A stretch of DNA of 43,506 bases from UBA1924 sp963976625 (GCA_963976625.1 CAXBLA010000027.1:1-43506), one strand, 5' to 3'; counted from the stretch's first letter, positions 26,456 through 35,382 are shown. A program made the numbers and translations. The notes: generated by a model not told the origin, from the sequence alone.

Positions 26456-26764
26456 CGCGGCGTCCTGAGCATCTCATCCAATCTGCGGTATACAAGGATT
26501 CGCACCACCCTAAATAGGTGTTCGTGTGCTGGCCTTGTAAGGACCATGTACGAGACACTATCCTCAACTTCAAACACGCGCCCGTGGCACTTCCAAACAC
26601 AATTACACAAAGAACTGACTATTCATATTGAATCAAGACACAGGTTCCACTAAAATAGATGTCCTATGCCGGGTGATCTCAGAGGGAGTCATCACGAATC
26701 GGTATAGCAAATGGCCTTTACAGGCTATGCCTACAACTCAAAACCTATAAAACTGAGGGAAACC
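26456..26764 (+). other. 309-nt non-coding stretch with a promoter
   Basis: No supportable gene. It contains the promoter listed at 26628-26656 and about 100 nt of 5' leader for the gene at 26765. It is AT-richer than the flanking genes. A small CACC/GGTG hairpin lies near 26510-26525. No known riboswitch pattern was recognised. Confidence 0.6.
26628..26656 (+). promoter_or_regulatory. Promoter for the PEP-CTERM gene at 26765
   Basis: TTGAAT (26628-26633), a 17-nt spacer and TAAAAT (26651-26656) form a strong sigma-70-like promoter. A start near 26663 gives a leader of about 100 nt, similar to the candidate promoters of the other PEP-CTERM genes at 10111 and 23092. Confidence 0.6.
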
Positions 26765-27505
26765 ATGTCAAAGAAAACAGCAACACTCACCGCACTGCTC
26801 ACATGTACAAGCGGAGCACTCGCAGCCGATGTCACCGTCGGCGACTACACCTTCGACCTCGATCAGTTCGCAGGCGCTGCAGTCAACTACCGCACCGACG
26901 CGGACGGCGGCGATGTAGATTTTGCCGGCAAACTCTGGGACAACGCCGCCGGCGTTGACGGATACACTATCGGCGAACTCGCGCATGTCCAAGCCGGCGG
27001 CGATCCAGGCGACCAGCTCTCGCTCAACAACCGATCAACCCCAGACTGGTTCACCATGACCTTCGCCGTCGACCTCACCATCGGCGGCCCCGCCAGCGAC
27101 ACCTTCGTCTTCTACGAAATTACCAGTGCAACATCGATTGATCTCCTCAACGCTTCCGGGATTGACGACGAAGGCACCAGCTGGGAGGTCAGTTTCAATG
27201 GCGGGCAGTTCTATAATGCAGGCCTCGGCGACACGAAGTTCCTCGATAGCACATCGCTCGGTGGTGGGGCTGAGAATGTCAACCAGATCGCATTCGATCT
27301 GACCAGCTTCGGGCTCAGCGTTGGTGAGAAGCTCACCACCGTCATGGTCCGCAACCTCGACTCCGGCTCTGGCACCTCCGACCCCGACTTCATCTTCGGC
27401 GGCCTCGAAGGCCCACTCGCCGTCGTCCCACTCCCACCCGCGGCATTCGCCGGCTTCGGGCTCCTCGCTGGCTGCGCCGGCGTGCGTCAACTCCGCCGTC
27501 GATAA
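26765..27505 (+). CDS. PEP-CTERM-type secreted protein
   Basis: A 246-aa exported protein with a signal peptide at 1-20 (ALAAD cleavage), then a beta-sandwich-like body rich in Asp, Gly and Ser. The tail VVPLPPAAFAGFGLLAGCAG ends in RQLRRR, a PEP-CTERM-like sorting signal of the VPLPP type. GAGGGA precedes the ATG at 26765. An upstream ATG at 26711 would put 18 extra residues before the signal peptide. One Cys lies in the C-terminal hydrophobic segment. It ends at a strong bidirectional terminator shared with the convergent PEP-CTERM gene. Confidence 0.83.
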   Translation: MSKKTATLTALLTCTSGALAADVTVGDYTFDLDQFAGAAVNYRTDADGGDVDFAGKLWDNAAGVDGYTIGELAHVQAGGDPGDQLSLNNRSTPDWFTMTFAVDLTIGGPASDTFVFYEITSATSIDLLNASGIDDEGTSWEVSFNGGQFYNAGLGDTKFLDSTSLGGGAENVNQIAFDLTSFGLSVGEKLTTVMVRNLDSGSGTSDPDFIFGGLEGPLAVVPLPPAAFAGFGLLAGCAGVRQLRRR

Positions 27506-27556
27506 CCAATCAGATTACCCCATCGGGCAATCAAAGCGAAATCAATAACTCCACAG

Positions 27557-27582
27557 AAAAACCCGCCGATCGGCGGGTTTTT
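27557..27582. terminator. Bidirectional terminator between convergent PEP-CTERM genes
   Basis: A perfect 13+13 palindrome centred at 27569/27570 with GC core CCCGCCGATCGGCGGG, flanked by A5 on the left and T6 on the right. It can stop transcription on both strands. Confidence 0.9.
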
Positions 27583-27609
27583 TATAATCAAACAGTCTCG
27601 GCCAGACGC

Positions 27610-28251
27610 TTATCGCCGACGACGAGCAGTCATCAACCCACCCATCCCCAGCAACGCAAGCGCACTCGGCGATGGCACAAAGTCAACATTGTCGATCGCC
27701 GAAGCATCGCCGCCATTGGTGTACTCGCCGCGGATGTAGAACCCGTCAAGATCCCCAAGCACCGCCTGGATATCTGCAACGGTCGCATCCGTCCCGGTGA
27801 GTGTAGCGCCAACGAACGAGTCAACAATCTGCCAGTCCGCAGTCTCATCGACCAGCGTCGAGACCGAAACCCACTGGCCATTTACCGGTTGCACCGCAAA
27901 GTTGATCCCGATCGATATCCCCGAGCCGGTGAGCACCACATCGGCCAATCCGCCGACATTTTGGTTCCCGGTGATTCCCAAGATATCGTAAGAAATCGAG
28001 TTCCCATACAACCCAGCAACATTTCCAAGGTCATCCGTAGGCGCGGAGAAATACCAGTAGTCCCCATTCCCCACATCCCGAGCACGGATCGCCCCGAGCC
28101 CATTGTTGCCGATCGTGTCGTCCCAAGTAAACCCGGTCGCGTCCGAAGCCGTCGTCCATCCCATCGCATCATCATCAAAGCTATACGCAACCCCAGCCAT
28201 CGCCGGCATCGCCAATGCGCCAAGCCCAATCCCCCAAAGTACATACTTCAT
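27610..28251 (-). CDS. PEP-CTERM-type secreted protein with laminin-B-like domain
   Basis: A 213-aa exported protein. The signal peptide is at about 1-19 (AMPAMAG). The body resembles the laminin B (domain IV) fold: WYFSAPTDDLGNVAGLYGNS with a following ISYDIL strand and DVVLTGSGISIGI match its consensus 'yF.AP..fLGd....YG..L.y' and 'dVvL.G.G..l'. Many secreted bacterial proteins use this domain for carbohydrate or matrix binding (inference). The tail is VPSPSALALLGMGGLMTARRRR (read in two parts: VPSPS, then membrane segment and Arg end). I chose the ATG at 28251 because AGAGGAA precedes it. Confidence 0.83.
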   Translation of the reverse strand: MKYVLWGIGLGALAMPAMAGVAYSFDDDAMGWTTASDATGFTWDDTIGNNGLGAIRARDVGNGDYWYFSAPTDDLGNVAGLYGNSISYDILGITGNQNVGGLADVVLTGSGISIGINFAVQPVNGQWVSVSTLVDETADWQIVDSFVGATLTGTDATVADIQAVLGDLDGFYIRGEYTNGGDASAIDNVDFVPSPSALALLGMGGLMTARRRR

Positions 28252-28295
28252 GTGGTGTTCCTCTCTCAAGTCAGTGTGTATGTGTAGACAGCTCA

Positions 28296-28323
28296 ATTAT
28301 AGACATTTTGACCCATTCCTCAA
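28296..28323 (-). promoter_or_regulatory. Promoter for the laminin-B-like PEP-CTERM gene
   Basis: On the minus strand TTGAGG (28323-28318), a 16-nt spacer and a perfect TATAAT (28301-28296), about 45 nt before the ATG at 28251. Confidence 0.65.
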
Positions 28324-28478
28324 CCACATTCACCAACTCTTCACACAGAATCCAGTACCCTCAAAGAACACAAATCGACGCCTCCTCCACCCGCACGCAA
28401 TATTCGATGCCCGGAATCGGTTCCCTTGTCGTCCACTCGAAACGCACGACTCAATCCAACAAAGCAAGGACCCCGCCC

Positions 28479-28700
28479 ATGAGCCCGATCGCCGCCCTGC
28501 TCTGGATCCTCGCACTCTACACACTCATCGGGCTCCCCGTCGCCCTCCGCTTTGTGCTCGCCACGGGCCCCAAGCTCGACCCCGCACTCAACAGCGCCCC
28601 CCTCCGCGTCCGCCTGATCTTCATCCCCGGCGCCGTCTGCCTCTGGCCAATCGTCCTCCGCCGTTCAGCAACCCTCCGTACCACCGGAGACTCCGCATGA
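28479..28700 (+). CDS. Small membrane protein, first gene of the Rieske/ferric-reductase-like operon
   Basis: A 73-aa protein with two hydrophobic segments (about 4-29 and 46-60) joined by a short loop with KLDPAL. The end is basic. I have seen the pattern 'hydrophobic, IDP/LDP, RLIFIPG, LWP' in small proteins sited next to Rieske/ferric-reductase-like genes in other bacteria (from memory, not checked). Its stop overlaps the ATG of the next gene (ATGA), and the following two genes overlap as well, so it belongs to a coupled operon. It is probably a structural or assembly subunit of a membrane complex. No cofactor motif is visible. Confidence 0.75.
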   Translation: MSPIAALLWILALYTLIGLPVALRFVLATGPKLDPALNSAPLRVRLIFIPGAVCLWPIVLRRSATLRTTGDSA

Positions 28701-28852
28701 ACCACACCCTCCGCAAACGCCACGCCCGAACCTGGCTCATCCTCTGGCCAATCATCGCTCTGGCGATCCTCTTCTCCATCAAATGGTCCGCCCAAAACCG
28801 CGTGCCGAACACTGCGTCTACAAACCAGCCAACCACCGGAGCCACCCAATGA
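28697..28852 (+). CDS. Small single-helix membrane protein in the Rieske operon
   Basis: A 51-aa protein with a basic start (RKRHAR), one membrane helix (about 12-30) and a short polar periplasmic tail. It overlaps both neighbours by ATGA (start at 28697 over the previous stop; stop over the ATG at 28849). The size and coupling suggest a small subunit of the complex made by the operon. It was too short for a confident family assignment, so the call rests on context. Confidence 0.7.
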   Translation: MNHTLRKRHARTWLILWPIIALAILFSIKWSAQNRVPNTASTNQPTTGATQ

Positions 28853-29949
28853 CCCACAGCTACACCTGGGTCCAATGGAACCCCCACAAAAAAACCTACG
28901 ACCTCGTCCTCGCCCTCCTCTGCGTCTTCTACCTCGCCGCCTTCGTCGCCGTCAGCACCCTCACCCACCAAGGCGAGCACCAACTCTCAATCATGCTCCT
29001 GCTGACCCGAGCCTTCTCCACCCTCGCCCTGATCCTCCTGCACATCATCCTCTGCATCGGGCCACTCTCCAGATTCACCACCCTCGTCGCGCCCCTCCTC
29101 TACAACCGCCGCCACCTCGGCGTCACCATGGCCCTCGCCGCCCTCGCCCACAGCGCGCTCGTCATCCTCTACTACGGCGGCTTCGGCGATCGCTTCCCAC
29201 TCGCCGCGGCCGTCGATGGCTACCAATCCTTCACCTCCATCTCAGGATTCCCCTTCGAAGTCCTCGGACTACTCGCCCTGCTCATCATCGTCACCATGGC
29301 CGCCACCAGCCACGACTTCTGGCTCAGCTTCCTCACCCCGCGCACATGGAAGACGCTGCACATGCTCGTCTACATCGCCTACGCCCTCACCCTCGCCCAT
29401 GTCTTCCTCGGGTTCCTCCAGTCCGAGCAATCACCCATCCTCAGCTCCCTGCTCATCGCCGGGGCCGCCCTCGTCACCACGCTCCACCTGCTCGCCGGGC
29501 TCTACGAACGCAAACGCGACACCACCGGCCTCGACCCCGCGACCGATTCAGCAGACCCAGACTCCAACGAGCCCACATGGATCGACATCGGCGCCATCAA
29601 CGACTTCGAGCCCGATGTCGGGCGCGTCATCTGCCTCAAGCAACGCGAACGCGTTGCCGTCTTCCGCCACAACAACACCCTCTCGGCCATGTCCAATGTC
29701 TGCGCCCACCAAGGCGGCCCGCTGGGCGAAGGACAAATCGTCGACGGCTGCGTCACCTGCCCATGGCACGGCTACCAATACCTCCCCGAATCCGGACAGA
29801 GCCCGCCACCCTACCACGAAAAAATCCCCACCTACGAACTCCACATCCAAGGCACCCGCGTCATGCTCAACCCAACCCCAAACGCACCGGGCACCCCAGT
29901 CGATCCAGCAGCCATCCCCGTGTCAGTGGAGGACCAATCCAATGGATAA
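28849..29949 (+). CDS. Ferric-reductase-like membrane protein fused to a Rieske [2Fe-2S] domain
   Basis: A 366-aa redox protein. Residues 15-220 hold about six membrane helices of the ferric reductase-like/YedZ type, with histidines that could bind heme (H65, H101, H171, H184) and the LLYNRRHLGV and TWKTLHMLVYIAYALTLAHV signatures. Residues 245-345 form a Rieske domain with C285-A-H287 and C304-P-W-H307 ligating the cluster. The fusion suggests electron flow between membrane heme and the 2Fe-2S cluster, probably on the cytoplasmic side by position of the last helix (inference). It starts at the ATG 28849 overlapping the previous stop and overlaps the next gene by 8 nt. The natural electron donor and acceptor are unknown. 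Confidence 0.88.
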   Translation: MTHSYTWVQWNPHKKTYDLVLALLCVFYLAAFVAVSTLTHQGEHQLSIMLLLTRAFSTLALILLHIILCIGPLSRFTTLVAPLLYNRRHLGVTMALAALAHSALVILYYGGFGDRFPLAAAVDGYQSFTSISGFPFEVLGLLALLIIVTMAATSHDFWLSFLTPRTWKTLHMLVYIAYALTLAHVFLGFLQSEQSPILSSLLIAGAALVTTLHLLAGLYERKRDTTGLDPATDSADPDSNEPTWIDIGAINDFEPDVGRVICLKQRERVAVFRHNNTLSAMSNVCAHQGGPLGEGQIVDGCVTCPWHGYQYLPESGQSPPPYHEKIPTYELHIQGTRVMLNPTPNAPGTPVDPAAIPVSVEDQSNG

Positions 29950-30760
29950 CTCGACCGAACCCACCAAACCCGAGTTCTATGTCGGCTACCTCCCAACCCC
30001 ACCAGCCCACCGCCGATTCATCCAACTCACCGTCGCCGCCCTCACCTTCCTCACCCTCGCCCTCGCTGTACTCATCGCCCGCGCCCAGCGCGACCCGGGG
30101 GCATCGCTTATCCCCAGCGCCACCATCCAATCCTGGACCGGCACCCTCTACACCCAGCCATACCCCATGCTCATCGAAGACGACGGCTCCATCCACCTCG
30201 TCATGGGCATGGGTAAGTTCGGCGTCGCCGACCGCGTCGCACCGTTCAAAGCAAAGCGCTGCATCGTCGAAGGCTGGGCCCTCGCCCGATCCGACCGCCA
30301 AGGCATCCAGCTCGCCCCAGAGTCCAACGCCATCCGACCAGACCCAAACTCAACATCCACCATCGCCCAACCAGCACTCTCCCCCCCAACCCCCGTCCGC
30401 CTTTTCGGCGAAATCGTCGACGGCAAATGCTTCATCGGCGCCATGAAACCCGGCGACGGCAAAGCCCACAAATCCTGCGCCATCCTCTGCATCGGCGGGG
30501 GACTCCCGCCCATGTTTGAATCGATCGACCCCACTGAGTTCGAATCCCTCCCCCTCATCCTCGTCAACGGCCAAGCCCACCTCCCCGACCAACTCCTCCA
30601 ACTCGCCGGCGAACCCGTCATCATCACCGCCAACCTCCAATCCCTCGGCCCCCTCCCCATCCTCAACATCCACTTCGATCCATGGCAATCTGTCTACCCC
30701 GTTCAACGATGGACTCCCGCCCTTGCCCAAATAGCCCATGAACCCCAGAAGCAACACTGA
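29942..30760 (+). CDS. Membrane-anchored protein with conserved Cys/His motif, last gene of the Rieske operon
   Basis: A 272-aa protein. One membrane helix (about 28-48) anchors a large extracytoplasmic part. Residues 66-125 form a beta-rich region. The second region has LFGEIVDGKCFIGAMKPG and HKSCAILCIGGGLPP, giving C163, H176, C179 and C183, a likely metal- or cofactor-binding set. I recall the 'GEIVD-KC-MKPG-H-CA-C-GG-PP' pattern in uncharacterised proteins next to Rieske/ferric-reductase-like proteins, but could not check it. It overlaps the Rieske gene by 8 nt. It is probably the periplasmic redox or metal-binding partner of that complex. Confidence 0.8.
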   Translation: MDNSTEPTKPEFYVGYLPTPPAHRRFIQLTVAALTFLTLALAVLIARAQRDPGASLIPSATIQSWTGTLYTQPYPMLIEDDGSIHLVMGMGKFGVADRVAPFKAKRCIVEGWALARSDRQGIQLAPESNAIRPDPNSTSTIAQPALSPPTPVRLFGEIVDGKCFIGAMKPGDGKAHKSCAILCIGGGLPPMFESIDPTEFESLPLILVNGQAHLPDQLLQLAGEPVIITANLQSLGPLPILNIHFDPWQSVYPVQRWTPALAQIAHEPQKQH

Positions 30761-30827
30761 ACATTGAGAACCAAACCGCAGGAACAAACACCCGAGCGGC
30801 ACGAGAAGCACTACAAATGATGTCCAC

Positions 30828-31922
30828 TTATGCCCTGTGTTCTTCGAGTAATCGGAGCAGCACAGATTCCATCTGCCCCCCAATCACATCCCAACTATGC
30901 CGCTCAGCCTCTTCGCGCCCCGCCCGAGCCATCGCCCGCCAAGCACCATCGTCGAGCGACAACACCCGCTCAACCTCATCCGCGACCGCGCACACAATCC
31001 GATCAGGATCATCCTCGTCCACCAGCACCCCGCCCCCGCTCGAGAGCAATTCCCGAGCGGCCCCCGCCGGAGTCGCCACCACCGGCGTCCCGCTCGCCAG
31101 TGCCTCCACAATCGGCAGCCCATACCCCTCTTCATCACTGGTAAACAACCAGCAATCACAAGAGCGATAAATTTCGGAGATCCGGTCAGCCGACGGGGCC
31201 ACTTCGAACGCCGACCCATCCGGCAGGTCTTCCTCCGAGAGATTCCCAGTCCCAAAGCCAACAAACCCGCAGTCCACCCCGCGCCGACGAAGCTCCTCAA
31301 CAACCTCGCACGCAATCCAGAACCGCTTGCACGCCACCGTTGAAGACACCACCCCGATCATCGCCCGTGCATTCTTTGACCGCTCACCAAACGCGAACGC
31401 ATCACAATCAATCCCATTGGGAACCAAAATCGATGAGTCATCCCCAAATCGGTCCAACGCGATCCCTCGGAGCCAGTCACTTACCACGATCTTCTGCATA
31501 TCCATCCGCCAGACCGCCTCAATCGGCTCAGACGGATGATCCGGATGCACATCATACCCTTGGATAAAGCTGACCTTGATCCCTTTCGAAGCCGGCATCG
31601 CCTCCACCCAATGAGCAGTCTTCCACCAAGTCGCCACGATGATGTCCGCGTCCGGCACATCAGCCGCCGTGATATCGCGGCACTCATCAATCACGCGAAC
31701 CTCAAACGCCACCTCATCAAGATGAGTCCCGATCCGGGGTTTCCCTTTGGGAAGCTGCCCACGAAGCAGTTGCTTTACGCGATCCTTCACACTCGGCTCC
31801 CTCCGCCGACCAGCAACCACGCACACCTCGTGACCACGCAGATGGAGCATCCGCGCATGATCCGCCACGATCCGAATACCACCGGATAGATTCACATTCG
31901 GGATGACGATGGTGATCTTCAT
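30828..31922 (-). CDS. Glycosyltransferase family 4 protein
   Basis: A 364-aa GT-B fold enzyme that transfers a sugar from a nucleotide donor during polysaccharide assembly. The N-terminal half starts MKITIVIPNVNLSGGIRIVADHA (two parts: MKITIVIPNV, then NLSGGIRIV). The C-terminal donor domain contains FTSDEEGYGLPIVEALASG (about 270-290) with the E-x7-E retaining-GT signature, then TPVVATPAGAAREL. I prefer the ATG at 31922 (GGATGAGG upstream) over the GTG at 31937 that abuts the flippase stop. It lies 15 nt downstream of the flippase and is co-transcribed, so it presumably acts on the sugar chain that the flippase exports. Confidence 0.9.
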   Translation of the reverse strand: MKITIVIPNVNLSGGIRIVADHARMLHLRGHEVCVVAGRRREPSVKDRVKQLLRGQLPKGKPRIGTHLDEVAFEVRVIDECRDITAADVPDADIIVATWWKTAHWVEAMPASKGIKVSFIQGYDVHPDHPSEPIEAVWRMDMQKIVVSDWLRGIALDRFGDDSSILVPNGIDCDAFAFGERSKNARAMIGVVSSTVACKRFWIACEVVEELRRRGVDCGFVGFGTGNLSEEDLPDGSAFEVAPSADRISEIYRSCDCWLFTSDEEGYGLPIVEALASGTPVVATPAGAARELLSSGGGVLVDEDDPDRIVCAVADEVERVLSLDDGAWRAMARAGREEAERHSWDVIGGQMESVLLRLLEEHRA

Positions 31923-31937
31923 ACGAGCCTCATCCAC

Positions 31938-33359
31938 TTAACTCTCAAAGAAATACGGCCCAGTAGAATACGACAGCCACCCAATCGCCAAGAACCCCGC
32001 AAACACCAACACATCAAACATCGGCATCCACAGCCCCTTCTTATGCAGACGCCAAGCCTCAAAAGGATAAATCAATCCCTGAGCCGCGATATCCGCGATC
32101 AGCATCCCCTCGATCCCATACATCGTGAACCCCAAATACACCGCCCCCATCCGAGCGATCGCACGAACAAACATAATCATGGCATGCCCGAACGAATCAC
32201 CAGTCGCGATCAGCACCATCCCAAACGGAGTACGCTGAGAGCTAATCGATGCGCTCGTCGCCATGATGACCAAATACACCCCAGCGCTCAGATAACGATC
32301 ATCATACATCAGCGTGATGAGATCACGCCCAAGCACAATCAGGACTAAAAAAATAGGCAGCGAGATCAGATACAGCTTCGTCCGCGATTCACGCAGCTTG
32401 TGCACCAACTCCTCTGGACGCTCCAGATGGATATGTGCAAGCGCCGGGAACAAGACCATCCCACCGATACGCACGATCAGCTGATTCGTCACCATCGCCA
32501 GCATCCCCGCGATCGAGATTATCCCCAGCGTATCCATCGGCACCATGTACCCCTGGATCAGCCGGAGCCCCTCGCCCCCGAAGTAGGTAAACGCCGTCGC
32601 AACAAAGATCCATTTCCCGAAGTGGAAAATCTCCGAAGCCGCACTCCGCTCAAAGCGGAAATGGTTCCCCGACGAAGGCAGCAACCGATGCCCAAGCACA
32701 ACACGCACCGCCGATGCCAGCACCCCGCCGCCAACCAACGCCCAGACCGTAGGGTGATACGCCGCCCAGACCACCATAGTAAAGATCCCAGCCCCCTGAG
32801 AGATCAGATCAATCGTCGTCAGCTTCCCCAGCGACATCTTCCGGTTCGCTGTCGCCATCCCAATACTCTGAAAACCCGTCGTCAACGCAGTAAGCCCGAT
32901 CAGCATCAGGATCGGAAACAGAAGAGGCTCATCGTAAATCAATGACACTGGATACGAAACGGCACACATCCCAAGGAACAACGCCAAGCCACGCAGAACC
33001 TGCAAGGTCCAAGCCGTCGCCAGGAAATCCGGATCATCACCGCGCTTATTCTGCACAATCGAAGGACCGACCCCGATATCGCTGAGCATGTTGAGACCGG
33101 TCAAAAACACCTGAGCCAACGCCATCAACCCAAACGCTTCAGGAAACAACAGCCGTGTCAGGATCAGATTCGACCCCAGCCGCAACACCTGCGACGCCCC
33201 GAACCCCGCAACCGTCCACCCAGACCCGCGTAGCGCCCGCGCCCGCAGACCATCGCCCTGCACCATCCGTGCATAGCGTGACCCGACCAACCGAGCACGC
33301 ATACCCCTTCGCACTGTTTGATCATCGCGGACAGACTCGTGTTGTGATTCGTTCGACAT
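31938..33359 (-). CDS. Polysaccharide/oligosaccharide flippase (Wzx/WzxC-like, MOP superfamily)
   Basis: A 473-aa integral membrane protein with about 12-14 helices. The N-terminal block RGSGWTVAGFGASQVLRLGS and the LTRLLFPEAFGLMALAQVF segment (about 65-85) are typical of lipopolysaccharide/exopolysaccharide flippases, as is DIGVGPSIVQN. It would move undecaprenyl-linked oligosaccharides across the inner membrane. A hydrophilic N-terminal lead of about 40 residues precedes the first helix. The downstream glycosyltransferase makes this a two-gene surface-polysaccharide unit. Further pathway genes are not in the window. Confidence 0.9.
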   Translation of the reverse strand: MSNESQHESVRDDQTVRRGMRARLVGSRYARMVQGDGLRARALRGSGWTVAGFGASQVLRLGSNLILTRLLFPEAFGLMALAQVFLTGLNMLSDIGVGPSIVQNKRGDDPDFLATAWTLQVLRGLALFLGMCAVSYPVSLIYDEPLLFPILMLIGLTALTTGFQSIGMATANRKMSLGKLTTIDLISQGAGIFTMVVWAAYHPTVWALVGGGVLASAVRVVLGHRLLPSSGNHFRFERSAASEIFHFGKWIFVATAFTYFGGEGLRLIQGYMVPMDTLGIISIAGMLAMVTNQLIVRIGGMVLFPALAHIHLERPEELVHKLRESRTKLYLISLPIFLVLIVLGRDLITLMYDDRYLSAGVYLVIMATSASISSQRTPFGMVLIATGDSFGHAMIMFVRAIARMGAVYLGFTMYGIEGMLIADIAAQGLIYPFEAWRLHKKGLWMPMFDVLVFAGFLAIGWLSYSTGPYFFES

Positions 33360-33487
33360 CTCGCGATCGCCTCATCCGCCCAGTCGGGCCTATCGGAGGC
33401 GATCAAAACCCGCTCTCACAGTCAGATCATTATCGTCTAGAACACGGATTTACTTGATCGAAGCTCAGTATTCACCAACTACAAACC

Positions 33488-33530
33488 GAGCCCCGCAGAG
33501 CCAAGACTCAATCTTGACCATGCGGGGCTC
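33488..33530 (-). terminator. Terminator after the endonuclease I gene
   Basis: A 10-bp outer stem (GAGCCCCGCA with TGCGGGGCTC) and an inner CAAGA/TCTTG stem. On the minus strand the next bases are GGTTTGT. It lies 35 nt beyond the stop codon at 33565. Confidence 0.75.
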
Positions 33531-33564
33531 AGCAATAAGCGATATCTTGTGCAATATCCAGAAC

Positions 33565-35286
33565 TTACGGGCAGCCAGCGCCAAACACATCAAGGAACGC
33601 ACTCACATCAAAGAAGTCCCATTCCCCATCGCCCGTCAAGTCCGCGGCCGCATCCTGGGCACCAAACAGGTCCAAGAACGCACTCACATCAAAGAAATCC
33701 AACTCGCCCATCGGCTCAGCGAAGTCCACCGGGCAACCGCCCTTTGAAACCACGCCCGAGACATCCAGGATCAACTCGTCGGCCGCCGCCAGGCTCCCAA
33801 AGAGCCCGCGATCGTTGTAGACCAAGAAGGTAAAGCTCGCACTGAACGCCCCCTCGTCGGCAGCGCTGATCGTCGCCTCAAACCCGGCGCTCTCGCCCGA
33901 TTCGATCGAGTTGGTCGCCAGGAAGTCCGTGGTGATCACGCCGGTATCGCCCGAACTCGAGATCAACTCGACATCCATCGGCGCCCCAAACACACCGCCA
34001 TCGGCGATGTTAAAGAACGAGAACGACTGCGAGAAATCGCCAGAGCCCAATGAGACCGTGCCCAGATCAAGGCTCAACTCGTTGGTGTCGGCCCCGCCCT
34101 CGAACGAACCGTTCGTCGGGTTGAACACATCGACATTCACGAACACCATGTCGTTGACATCGTTGGCCCCGTTGCCCGCGCCACCCTCGGTCGTCACATC
34201 AAGGTTGTCAATGGTCATGTCACCGCTGAACGCACCCGCGAAAAGGGTCACGCCGATATCCACATTGAGTGTGATCGATTGCGAGAGATTCACCGGGCTC
34301 ATCGGGAAGGCGTTGTGCCGACCGGTGACCGATGGGCTCAGCCCGTCAGATGCCTGGACCTGGTAGTAGGTCCCGTCGTTCCCGCTCTTGTTGAGCGTGA
34401 ACTGCATCGGCGAGATCGCGTGGCCCGTCAGCGCGTTGATGTTGATATCAATAGTCGATGCACCATCGCTGGGTTCGAGATCACCAAGCCACAGCGTGGT
34501 GTCGTTCTCCTGATCCATAAACACCGACCACGCATACTCCGGGCGATCAATATACGCGTTGCGGTTGCCCGCGCTAAACGAAGTGTTCGCATCATTGTGA
34601 TAGATCACATGGTTCCGCCGACGCTCAAAGGTATCCGGAGCATCCGTGAAGTGCCAAGTAATAAGCGACGCAAGATCACCCATCTGGTTCCCGCTGGGAA
34701 CCCCGTTGACCAGTGTCAAGCCCGACGAGCTATAGCGTGTCGCCGAGTAGAACAACGAGCGAGCAACATCACCCTTGTCCTCGTCACCGGGGAAGTAGAA
34801 AGTGCCCTGGCTGCCAAAGTTGCCCGTGGTCGTCACATTCCCGTAGGGCTTGTTCCCACGCGAGCTATTCACACCCGGGTTCATCGGCAGCAATGAATGC
34901 GGATCACCCATGTTGCCCCGTGTGCCATTCGACGCGCTCCCCGGCTGGCGACTCTGCGGCCAGATATGCTCACGGTTCCAGGTCGCGCCGCTGTCCCAGT
35001 TGTAGCTCACCGATGCCCGGCTGTACCCCAGCAAAATACGCGAAGCGTTGTTCGGGTCCATATCGTGGTAGCGTGCCGATGAACGGAAATCGCCGTAGGT
35101 CCGCTGCGTGTGACCAGCAGCCATCGCAACAGTCAGCTGTGTTTTCAAAGCAGCACCGGTACCCGTCGCCCCCGCGTAGTAGCTCGCCGGCGGCGAGTAC
35201 TGATCGATTGCAAGCGCACCCGAGACCGAGCCCGCGAGCACCAAGAGGGAAACACCAAAACGCACTCGAGTAGAAAAATCTGCCAT
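33565..35286 (-). CDS. Secreted endonuclease I family nuclease with GC-type dockerin
   Basis: A 573-aa exported protein. The signal peptide is at about 1-26 (SGALA). The endonuclease I domain (about 27-245) has the beta-beta-alpha-metal catalytic signature TWNREHIWPQSR with H107, followed by the family segments GDPHSLLPMNPGVNSSRGNK and DLASLITWH. It cleaves DNA non-specifically outside the cell. Residues 260-510 form beta-sandwich domains of unknown role. The last 50 residues are a dockerin pair (ELDFFDVSAFLDLFG and EWDFFDVSAFLDVFG) ending GCP. I chose the ATG at 35286 (GGAGAG upstream). It likely scavenges DNA or acts in the extracellular matrix. Confidence 0.9.
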   Translation of the reverse strand: MADFSTRVRFGVSLLVLAGSVSGALAIDQYSPPASYYAGATGTGAALKTQLTVAMAAGHTQRTYGDFRSSARYHDMDPNNASRILLGYSRASVSYNWDSGATWNREHIWPQSRQPGSASNGTRGNMGDPHSLLPMNPGVNSSRGNKPYGNVTTTGNFGSQGTFYFPGDEDKGDVARSLFYSATRYSSSGLTLVNGVPSGNQMGDLASLITWHFTDAPDTFERRRNHVIYHNDANTSFSAGNRNAYIDRPEYAWSVFMDQENDTTLWLGDLEPSDGASTIDININALTGHAISPMQFTLNKSGNDGTYYQVQASDGLSPSVTGRHNAFPMSPVNLSQSITLNVDIGVTLFAGAFSGDMTIDNLDVTTEGGAGNGANDVNDMVFVNVDVFNPTNGSFEGGADTNELSLDLGTVSLGSGDFSQSFSFFNIADGGVFGAPMDVELISSSGDTGVITTDFLATNSIESGESAGFEATISAADEGAFSASFTFLVYNDRGLFGSLAAADELILDVSGVVSKGGCPVDFAEPMGELDFFDVSAFLDLFGAQDAAADLTGDGEWDFFDVSAFLDVFGAGCP

Positions 35287-35362
35287 CTTCGCTCTCCAAT
35301 CAACGGGCATCAACGCCCATGATTTCTATGTATAAACAGTGTAAAACAGTGCTCTGCGAACC

Positions 35363-35382
35363 CTGAGAATAGCCGTTCTCAG
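35363..35382. repeat. Inverted repeat CTGAGAA-N6-TTCTCAG
   Basis: A perfect 7-bp inverted repeat in the divergent intergenic region of the endonuclease I gene and the DUF1801 gene. It could be a regulator site or a small hairpin. No other support. Confidence 0.3.

Noticed and set aside
28875..30446. Long plus-strand open frame of 523 codons overlapping the Rieske operon
   Set aside because: Low-complexity Arg/Pro/His translation in a shifted frame of GC-rich genes. The overlapped frame has Rieske and membrane motifs.
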